A stretch of DNA of 46,706 bases, from positions 1-46,706 of the forward strand of contig CALHGE010000033.1 of NCBI GenBank assembly GCA_938029725.1, in the 5' to 3' direction. Of the stretch, positions 38,768-45,164 are shown one piece after another (positions within the stretch are counted from its first letter, which is position 1; the number at the start of each line of letters is the position of its first letter). Source of the stretch: an uncultured Flavobacteriaceae bacterium (GTDB taxonomy: Bacteria; Bacteroidota; Bacteroidia; Flavobacteriales; Flavobacteriaceae). The notes under the pieces are model-generated. The model was given only the letters and a program-made list of their open reading frames with translations. It was not told the origin of the DNA and searched no databases. A program made the translations under genes and the position numbers.

Positions 38768-40072
38768 TTACTTTTTTTCGGTAAAGGAACTATACACGAT
38801 TTCTTCCAATCTAGAATTAATGTCGTTATTGTCAGGAGATTGTAGTACTTGCCTCAATTGAATAACAATTAAATCGTTCGCAGGATCTATCCAAAATGTT
38901 GTGCTAAAAGCTCCACCCCAGCTGTAGGTGCCATCTGGTAATGTAGAATGGCCATTGGCCACAGCAAAACCAAAACCAAAGCGAGAAGCGCCCCAAGGGT
39001 AAGAGAGGGTATCAATTTGGTCTTTGTGCATAGATTGTGCGGTTTCCGCTTTTAAAATACGCTTGTTGCCTAGCACCCCATCATTTAGCATTGCTTGACA
39101 AAAAAGAAAATAATCACGAGCAGTACCTGTCATTCCACTACCTCCAGATAGGTATGTTTTAGCACCTTGCGTAGGATAGTTGGCTATATACATGGGGCCC
39201 ATCGCAGATGCTATTTGGGTAATTGTTCCATCTGGTGCGGGCACAAAAACTTTAGGTAGGTCTACGGTAAGAGAATCATTAAAATAAAAGTCTAGCTTTT
39301 CTATTTCTAAGGGTTGGGTAATGTTTTTACGGATATAATCATCCAATTTTTGTCCGGAAGCGACTTCCACAACGCGACCTAAAACATCTGTATTAAGACC
39401 GTACATCCATTTTGCACCCGGTTCGTGTATCAATGGTAGATCTCCAATTTTACTCATGGTTTCCTCCACAGTTAAGGGCAGATGCGTACTTAAGTCAGGT
39501 ATTCCGTTTTTGGCAAGTATCGCTCCGTTTACAGGAGGGTTCATAAACCCATAAGGCACCCCGGCTGTTTGTGTTAATAAATGGCGTATGGTAGGTAGGG
39601 TTGAGGACTGCTCACTCGTCCATGTGGTATCTATAGGGTTGAAACTTGTTATTACTTTGGTTTCATTAAATGTGGGAATGTATTTCCCCACTGGGTCATC
39701 TAGTCCAATTTTTCCGCTCTCAACCAGTTGCATTGCAGCAACGGACACCAAAGGTTTGGTCATAGACGCCATTCTAAATAAATGGTCTTTTCTATAGGGT
39801 TCAGTTCTGGAGGAGTCTGACCATCCTACTTCTGATTCGTAAATGATTTTACCATTCTTGGCGATCAAGGTTACGGCGCCCGGAAATTTTTTAGATTCCA
39901 CAAAATCCATCACCATCTTTTCAATTTTGGCTAAGCTGTCAGCTTCCATTCCTACTTCACTAGGCAGTTCGAATTGAAATTTATCTGGCACTGAAACAGT
40001 TTTGATTTCACGTTTACATGAACAGAGAATAAGAAAAGTGGTCAGGGCAAGCAAAAAGATAGATCGGTTCAT
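38768..40072 (-). CDS. Serine hydrolase, beta-lactamase class C/esterase family lipoprotein
   Basis: A protein of 434 residues. Lipoprotein signal with lipobox LCSC (Cys19). The penicillin-binding-like fold has S-x-x-K as Ser103-Met-Thr-Lys106 in MASMTKPLVS, a Y-x-N-type motif YGLN near residue 220, and a late HSTLPDGTYSWGGAFSTTFW segment standing where the KTG-type motif lies. Members are mostly esterases or D-amino-acid peptidases, few are true beta-lactamases, so antibiotic resistance should not be assumed. It is a single gene; no clear operon partner. Confidence 0.9.
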   Translation of the reverse strand: MNRSIFLLALTTFLILCSCKREIKTVSVPDKFQFELPSEVGMEADSLAKIEKMVMDFVESKKFPGAVTLIAKNGKIIYESEVGWSDSSRTEPYRKDHLFRMASMTKPLVSVAAMQLVESGKIGLDDPVGKYIPTFNETKVITSFNPIDTTWTSEQSSTLPTIRHLLTQTAGVPYGFMNPPVNGAILAKNGIPDLSTHLPLTVEETMSKIGDLPLIHEPGAKWMYGLNTDVLGRVVEVASGQKLDDYIRKNITQPLEIEKLDFYFNDSLTVDLPKVFVPAPDGTITQIASAMGPMYIANYPTQGAKTYLSGGSGMTGTARDYFLFCQAMLNDGVLGNKRILKAETAQSMHKDQIDTLSYPWGASRFGFGFAVANGHSTLPDGTYSWGGAFSTTFWIDPANDLIVIQLRQVLQSPDNNDINSRLEEIVYSSFTEKK

Positions 40073-40137
40073 AAGAAAGGTGTTTGGTGTTTTTATTTAT
40101 TTTTTTTAGCTGAAACTTGAATATTTCGTCTAGGAGT

Positions 40138-40210
40138 AATTTTGAATTTTGCGACTTCATGAACCTTACCGTCGGCAGGCTTACCCAAACCTATCGATAA
40201 AGCCAGAAGC
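40138..40210 (+). repeat. Imperfect intergenic repeat, family 1, third copy
   Basis: Starts AATTTTGAATTTTGCGACTT and includes CCGTCGGCAGGCTTACCC and AACCTATCGATAAAGCCAGA. It is about three-quarters identical by eye to 37900-37980. It lies in the 936-bp gap 40073-41008 upstream of the serine hydrolase gene; the rest of that gap holds the two remnants below. Confidence 0.55.
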
Positions 40211-40363
40211 CCTTATTTTATATAGGTTTTGTTATATTTCGATTATGTTTTATTTTTTTTGCTATTGTAAAATGCCTTTTGCTTCAGAGTTAAACCCTGC
40301 TAGTATTGGAATGTAAATAGGGTGAATACTAATTTGCTATCCTATTAAAATAGTAAGAAGTAT

Positions 40364-40723
40364 TTAAAGCATGGGCGATAAAGCCTTTACTAGAGCGCTC
40401 AGTTTTATAGTCGGAGTACCAATTATGATTTTCCTTCCTAAATTAACATTATTGTCAATATCGTTTTTTCAAATAGCATCGTCAGTAGAAAGTTCATTTC
40501 GTTGCTTCATGTAAAGTTTAACAAGTTTAATTGTTAAAGGATCTACACTTATTTTAGAAGTGTCAAAATTACTTAAAAAATTGTAAGCTCTTGTTTCAAT
40601 TGTTAGGTTAAGAGAACCAATGATAAGGAACTCAGATTAAACACAACTTTTCAACTCTTCTTTGGTCATTAAACCATCCAATACTTTATTAAAATTATGA
40701 ATTTTTTCTTGTAAAAATGACAT
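40364..40723 (-). pseudogene. Decayed gene, second of a two-gene remnant (TAA and TGA in frame)
   Basis: From an ATG at 40723 (MSFLQEKIHNFNKVLDGLM) a single minus-strand frame can be read for 119 codons to a TAA at 40364-40366, crossing a TAA at 40637-40639 and a TGA at 40469-40471. Between the stops the sequence is protein-like: SEFLIIGSLNLTIETRAYNF, then KISVDPLTIKLVKLYMKQRN. After the TGA comes KNDIDNNVNLGRKIIIGTP. No frameshift is needed. The family is not recognised. It begins 21 bp after the stop of the upstream remnant, so the two were probably one operon. Confidence 0.55.
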
Positions 40724-40744
40724 TGGTATCAGTAATATTATTTT

Positions 40745-40924
40745 TTAAATCTTATCTAATAATTGTATAAATGTTTTCAAATCTTCAACTATTGGCCCTA
40801 GGCCTATATCAGCGCCCCTTCTATCAATATGTAGAAGCTCATAAATTGCCTGCCATACATTTGTAGCGCATCTGTTTCTGTAGCTATGGGGAAAATAAAA
40901 TGTGCTAAGGAGAAGAAAATGAAT
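40745..40924 (-). pseudogene. C-terminal remnant of an unrecognised gene, first of a two-gene remnant
   Basis: An open minus-strand frame of about 59 codons without a start ends in a TAA at 40745-40747. It reads SYRNRCATNVWQAIYELLHI followed by DRRGADIGLGPIVEDLKTFI. The charge pattern and the W/Y/R content look like a real domain end. Immediately upstream in frame is a TAG (40928-40930), beyond which coding is not clear. I do not recognise the family. Confidence 0.45.
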
Positions 40925-41008
40925 TAACTATTATGGCTTTGATAAAAAATCGGGTACTATTTTTTATCAAACAGTGAGTGCATTATTTCATAAAAGTAGT
41001 TCTTAGGT

Positions 41009-41677
41009 CTAGATGGATTTGAATGACCAAAATTTGTCATTAGGCAAAGGTGCTTCGAATGTGCGGGGTACTTTATCGCCAGATACTTCATAGGCTAATT
41101 TCCATGCATGTAGGCAAATAGACCGAGGCAAGTACTCTTGATCTGAACCATATTTTTCATCACCGATAATAGGAAGTCCTATATTTGATAATTGGGCTCT
41201 TATTTGATGGAATCGACCAGTTTTTGGTTTTATTTCTAAAATATAACCAAAATTATTTTCGCCTATAACTTGATAAGAAAGTATACAGTTTAGCGATTCG
41301 TTTGATTTAGATTGTACGATATCTGCTCTCTTTTCTTTATTATTTTTTATGAGAAAATTCACCAGATTTCCTTTGTTCTTTGCTGGCTTGTTTTTAACAA
41401 TTGCCAAATACGTTTTTTGAACTTTTCGGCTACTAAATAGGGTATTAAATTCTACTAGAATACTTTTTTTCTTTGCAAGAATTAGTACGCCACTTGTAAC
41501 GCGATCTAATCGATGTATAATTCCGATATAAGGCTTCCGTTTACTTTTTAAAAGGTGCTTAAACACTTGGGTCTCTACAGTGATATCTTCGTACGGACTT
41601 TTTTCACTTATAAGCCCTGCAGCTTTGTTTACGACTAGATAGTCGTTATTTTCATAAATTACTGCAAGCTTGGACAT
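41009..41677 (-). CDS. RluA-family pseudouridine synthase
   Basis: A protein of 222 residues from the ATG at 41677 (MSKLAVIYENNDYLVVNKAA); the frame above it has no homology feel. The catalytic aspartate is Asp58 in GIIHRLDRVTSGVL. GRFHQIRAQLSNIGLPIIGD and KYGS are the usual later motifs. There is no S4 domain, as in RluA or TruC-like enzymes. It makes pseudouridine in rRNA or tRNA; the site is not predictable. It lies 107 bp downstream of the radical SAM gene on the same strand. Confidence 0.92.
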   Translation of the reverse strand: MSKLAVIYENNDYLVVNKAAGLISEKSPYEDITVETQVFKHLLKSKRKPYIGIIHRLDRVTSGVLILAKKKSILVEFNTLFSSRKVQKTYLAIVKNKPAKNKGNLVNFLIKNNKEKRADIVQSKSNESLNCILSYQVIGENNFGYILEIKPKTGRFHQIRAQLSNIGLPIIGDEKYGSDQEYLPRSICLHAWKLAYEVSGDKVPRTFEAPLPNDKFWSFKSI

Positions 41678-41784
41678 TAGTAATTTTCTTTTTTTAATTT
41701 CAAATTGTACTGCGATGCTCAAGACTTTCAGATGCGATTTGTTTATTCAAGATTTAGATACTTAAAATAAAGGCTAGCCAGAAC

Positions 41785-43731
41785 TCAACGTCGCTTCTTT
41801 CTTGATTTAATTTTGTTACTTGAGCGTGAGTCATTTGAAGGAATAGCATCATCAAAAGTATTTTTCACATCTTTTGGCTTAATACTTCTCCAAGAATTAT
41901 TATCTGGCACTAACTTGTCTACCAAATCTTTTCTACCCACTTTATTCAAGGTTTTTCTAATCCAATCTTTATTTTCCTTTTTGTACCAAAAGAAGAACCG
42001 ATGCTGTTCATCTTTTTCCTTTTTAGATTTTGGAGTTTTGGTTGGTTTTAAAGTGTAAGGGTGATAACCACTATAATAAATAACTGTTGCAACTGTCATA
42101 GGTGTTGGCGTAAAGCCTTGTACTTGCTCTAACTGAAACCCCATATCTTTAGTTTCCGCAGCCAAGTTTGCCATATCTTCTACTTCACAAGCTGGATGAT
42201 TTGAAATAAAATAAGGAATCAACTGAAGCTTCAAGTTTTTCTTTAGATTGATTTTATCAAAACGCTCTTTAAACTTATGAAAATATTGAAATGAAGGTTT
42301 GCGCATCAACTTTAAAACAGGGTCAGACGTATGTTCTGGGGCCACTTTTAAACGCCCAGAAATATGCTTTGTCATCACTTCTTCCGTATAATCATCTAGT
42401 TCTTTTGGATCCGCATTCTTATTGAATTCAGGCACTAACATATCGTGACGAATACCACTTCCAATAAATGATTTTTTTATTTTAGGATGTTTGTCTACAG
42501 CCTGATATAATTTGGTTAAGGGTTTATGAGACGTATCTAGATTACTACAAATTACAGGAGAAATACATGAAGGTGCCACACATTTGTCGCAAATCGATTG
42601 TACTTTTCCTTTCATCTTATACATATTAGCTGAAGGGCCTCCAATATCTGACAGATAGCCTTTAAAATCTGGCATATTGGCAACTTTATCCACTTCCTTT
42701 AAAATAGATTCTTCACTACGGCTTGCAATAAATTTTCCTTGATGTGCCGAAATCGTACAAAAACTACAACCTCCAAAACAACCGCGATGAATATTAATAG
42801 AAGTCTTAATCATTTCAAACGCAGGAATAGGTCCGCGCTTATTATATTTTGGATGTGGTAAGCGTGTGTAAGGAAGATCAAAAGAAGCATCAATCTCTTT
42901 TTCAGTCATTGTTGGGTATGGTGGGTTTATCACCAAGGTTCTGTCTTTTACCCCTTGAAAAATTCGTCTTGCCTTAAGTTTATTAGATTCTTGCTCTATC
43001 ACTTTAAAATTAGAGGCAAACTTCTTTTTATCCTTTAAACAGACTTCATGCGACTGAATTTCGACATCGTCCCAATTTTTATTTTTAGGAATGGTTTCAT
43101 CTTTATTCACTAAAAAAGCGGTTTGCTTTATGGTTCTTAAACTTGAAAAAGGCACTCCTTTTTGTAAGAGCTTAACAAGCTCTCGCAAGGGTTGCTCTCC
43201 CATACCATAAACCAACATATCTGCTTTAGAAGTTTCTAAAATACTTGGCATTAGTTTATCACTCCAATAATCATAGTGTGTTACGCGACGCAGAGAAGCT
43301 TCAATTCCTCCTATCAAAACGGGAACATCTGGAAATTTATTTTTTAAAATACTTGAATATACTGATGTGGCATAATCTGGTCGAAATCCTTTTTCCCCGT
43401 TTGGAGTATAAGCATCTTTATCTCTACGTTTTTTACTCGCCGTATAATTACTCACCATAGGATCCATACAGCCACCGGTAACGCCGAAAAATAATTTTGG
43501 CGTTCCTAATTTTGTGAAATCCTGCAAATCATCGTTCACGCTTGGTTGCGGAACAATAGCTACTTTTAATCCATAGCTCTCTAAAATACGGCCAATAACA
43601 GCTGGGCCGAATGAAGGATGATCTACATAGGCGTCTCCACTAAATAGTATAACATCTAATTCCTCCCAACCTCGAATTTTTACTTCTTTGTTCGTTGTAG
43701 GCAGCCAATCTGAAAGTTTGTTGCTTTGCAT
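41785..43731 (-). CDS. YgiQ family radical SAM protein
   Basis: A protein of 648 residues. An N-terminal B12-binding-like region (DVILFSGDAYVDHPSFGPAV near residue 27) precedes the radical SAM core, whose 4Fe-4S cysteines are CFGGCSFC near residue 318. KGYLSDIGGPSANMYKMKGK and APEHTSDPVLKLMRKP are family segments, and EQVQGFTPTPMTVATVIYYS lies near the end. The tail is highly basic (SSNKIKSRKKRR). Activity of the family is unknown. Length is normal. Confidence 0.93.
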   Translation of the reverse strand: MQSNKLSDWLPTTNKEVKIRGWEELDVILFSGDAYVDHPSFGPAVIGRILESYGLKVAIVPQPSVNDDLQDFTKLGTPKLFFGVTGGCMDPMVSNYTASKKRRDKDAYTPNGEKGFRPDYATSVYSSILKNKFPDVPVLIGGIEASLRRVTHYDYWSDKLMPSILETSKADMLVYGMGEQPLRELVKLLQKGVPFSSLRTIKQTAFLVNKDETIPKNKNWDDVEIQSHEVCLKDKKKFASNFKVIEQESNKLKARRIFQGVKDRTLVINPPYPTMTEKEIDASFDLPYTRLPHPKYNKRGPIPAFEMIKTSINIHRGCFGGCSFCTISAHQGKFIASRSEESILKEVDKVANMPDFKGYLSDIGGPSANMYKMKGKVQSICDKCVAPSCISPVICSNLDTSHKPLTKLYQAVDKHPKIKKSFIGSGIRHDMLVPEFNKNADPKELDDYTEEVMTKHISGRLKVAPEHTSDPVLKLMRKPSFQYFHKFKERFDKINLKKNLKLQLIPYFISNHPACEVEDMANLAAETKDMGFQLEQVQGFTPTPMTVATVIYYSGYHPYTLKPTKTPKSKKEKDEQHRFFFWYKKENKDWIRKTLNKVGRKDLVDKLVPDNNSWRSIKPKDVKNTFDDAIPSNDSRSSNKIKSRKKRR

Positions 43732-44109
43732 ATAGGTACAAAGGTACGGTTAAATTCGTTTTGCAATTCATAGCTAAAGTGCAGCTAAGCAACCGTTTGA
43801 ATTGATCTAAGGGCATAAACATCCAATCGCTAAGAAATTCATTTAAGTTTTACGAAAATCAAAAAAACCTTAAGGCTTAGGCTTGTAAAACGGCCAAATG
43901 CTTGCGTTAGACAGTTATGCGTGCTGCTCAGTGTCGAGCATAAATTCATTAGGTATAAGACAGAAGTTTAGATGTTGTTTGCAGTACAAGCAATCTTTAC
44001 ACGAACATAGAAGCAGCACCTGTTCGCAGAGCAATTGTAACAAACCCTGGTTGAATATAGACACTAATTTTAATCGTATGTTCTATATTGTTTGATCGGG
44101 TTAAAGATT
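43732..44109. other. Non-coding gap, nothing recognised
   Basis: About 380 bp upstream of the YgiQ gene. It contains a TGCGTTAGACAGTTATGCG segment (43911-43929) that loosely resembles the GTTAAGRCAGYTA start of repeat family 2. The only frame of any length (43898-44095, plus) is cysteine-rich and shows no protein-like pattern, so I do not call it. Confidence 0.4.
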
Positions 44110-44253
44110 CTAAATTCTAACTATTACTTGTGGATAGACATTTTTAGTTTCTAACTTGTTAAATATTTTAGTTGCACTCTTAAAATGATGGCTAAGATCT
44201 TGTATATCGTTTGCTGTAAACCAATTAGGATTTTCTGACCTACTCAAATGGAG
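44110..44253 (-). pseudogene. C-terminal gene remnant of unknown function
   Basis: A minus-strand frame of 47 codons without a start ends in a TAG at 44110-44112. It reads HLSRSENPNWFTANDIQDLS, then HHFKSATKIFNKLETKNVYP, which is clearly protein-like. A TAA stands immediately before it in frame. Family not recognised; probably the tail of a gene broken by the rearrangement that shaped this boundary. Confidence 0.45.
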
Positions 44254-44346
44254 TTAATTCAACACGGCTTAAGTTTGATTTTTATTAAATTGATCGTATA
44301 ATCAGAAGGAACAAAAGAGCGAAGGTCATATCACGAATACAATTGA

Positions 44347-44484
44347 ATAGAACATCTTTTGTATACTTTTTATAGACCATTTAACAAAACCAATCTTTAC
44401 GGTTTAAATGGGTATCAAGACTTTGACGATAGGGTTTTAGAGATTAAGCGAGTGAATACGAAAAATCTCAAAATATTTGCCTAA
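44347..44484 (+). pseudogene. Short C-terminal gene remnant before the tRNA terminator
   Basis: A plus-strand frame of 45 codons without a start reads LLYTFYRPFNKTNLYGLNGY then QDFDDRVLEIKRVNTKNLKI and ends in a TAA at 44482-44484, 4 bp before a strong terminator. The composition is protein-like. A TGA lies just upstream in frame. Family not recognised. Confidence 0.4.
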
Positions 44485-44488
44485 TAAA

Positions 44489-44516
44489 AAAACCCAAGAC
44501 CTAAATCTTGGGTTTT
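44489..44516. terminator. Bidirectional terminator downstream of a tRNA fragment
   Basis: An 11-bp stem AAAACCCAAGA/TCTTGGGTTTT with a CCTAAA loop and A/T runs on both sides. On the minus strand it lies just past the 3' end of the tRNA fragment and is most simply the old tRNA gene's own terminator. It can also end the short plus-strand remnant. Confidence 0.8.
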
Positions 44517-44530
44517 CCTTTGAGTAATCG

Positions 44531-44573
44531 TAGCGAGAGCGGGGCACGATCCCGCGACCTCCGGGTTATGAAC
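44531..44573 (-). other. 3' half of a CAT-anticodon tRNA gene (probable attachment site of an integrative element)
   Basis: On the minus strand GTT-CAT-AACCCGG is the 3' side of an anticodon arm with anticodon CAT at 44570-44568. AGGTC then forms the variable loop, GCGGG-ATCGTGC-CCCGC a perfect T-arm, and TCTCGCTA the 3' acceptor strand plus discriminator. The 5' half is absent: upstream of GTT the sequence is AT-rich and cannot form the D-arm, the acceptor 5' strand or the anticodon 5' strand. Retention of exactly the 3' half plus terminator is the classic scar of integration into a tRNA gene, with the reconstituted tRNA expected at the far end of the element. Confidence 0.75.
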
Positions 44574-44643
44574 TTTAACCGCTATTTTTTAATTTTACAA
44601 CCTACTGAAAAACAAGTAGTTATTAAATTTATTTTTTCTGTTT

Positions 44644-44683
44644 TAAAGTAAACCGTATACGGTAGCGTATGCGGTTTACTTTA
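44644..44683. repeat. Near-perfect 17-bp palindrome
   Basis: Arms 44644-44660 and 44667-44683 (with GTAAACCGTATAC and GTATGCGGTTTAC) match except for one position, with a 6-nt loop GGTAGC. T-rich on the left and followed by TATAAAA, it lacks a clean T-tract. It stands 71 bp inside the inferred element, so it may be a recombinase or regulator site as well as a terminator. Confidence 0.7.
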
Positions 44684-44898
44684 TAAAAATATTGAACTTC
44701 TATAAATTCTCCTAATAATATTTGTAATGTGCACAATATTAAATAAGAGAAGATTAGTAATAGATAGGGGTTCGAATCCTGCTAACTCTATTTTAATATT
44801 TCTTAACATTTAAAACCTAATAATTAATTGATTTTAAAAGGTTTTATCTTTTGGTCTTTTCTTAAAAATGCTTTTTTGACCGGATAATTCTTTTAAGA

Positions 44899-44918
44899 GG
44901 TAAACAAATCGGTAAACA
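44899..44918 (+). repeat. Tandem 8-bp direct repeat GGTAAACA
   Basis: GGTAAACA occurs twice with a 12-bp period (44899-44906 and 44911-44918). The GTAAAC core is also in the arms of the palindrome at 44644. Short direct repeats near an attachment site are typical of arm-type integrase sites. No gene is visible between 44574 and 45164; a TTCGAAT T-loop-like string at 44770-44776 is too degenerate to call a tRNA. Confidence 0.5.
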
Positions 44919-45164
44919 CAACATTCTCAAATTTTAATTCCATTGTAAGCGGGGGAATCCAGAAAAAGGTTTATCGCGTAAAAGGGATTAGAGGTAAAAA
45001 GAATCTGTAGTGATAAATTGAACTTGTTCTTACACTAGGTGACCTTCATAAAAGATAGAATTTGTAGAAAAAGGAAGTTATAAAAACCAATAAGAATAAA
45101 ATGAAAAGGTACTTGGAATTACGTTATGGGAAAACTTGAATTAATAGCTAAGCTTTTTAACGGA

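Noticed and set aside
38768..40072. Beta-lactamase resistance gene
   Set aside because: The class C-like fold with SxxK is shared by many esterases and peptidases; the typical KTG motif is not clear and there is no resistance context.
40941..40971. TGATAAAAAAT/ATTTTTTATCA hairpin as a terminator
   Set aside because: Stem is almost all A-T with no T-tract placed after a gene end; too weak to support a functional call.
43911..43965. GTTAGAC near 43914 as an integron attC core site
   Set aside because: It fits GTTRRRY but I found no matching RYYYAAC partner with complementary arms at the right distance and no integron integrase.
43898..44095. Plus-strand frame of 65 codons in the gap upstream of the YgiQ gene
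   Set aside because: Cysteine-rich, low-complexity composition with no recognisable pattern; the minus strand of the same DNA looks equally plausible, so neither is called.
44764..44790. Second tRNA gene around GGTTCGAATCC
   Set aside because: Only a T-loop-like string with a poor stem is present; no acceptor, D-arm or anticodon arm can be folded around it.
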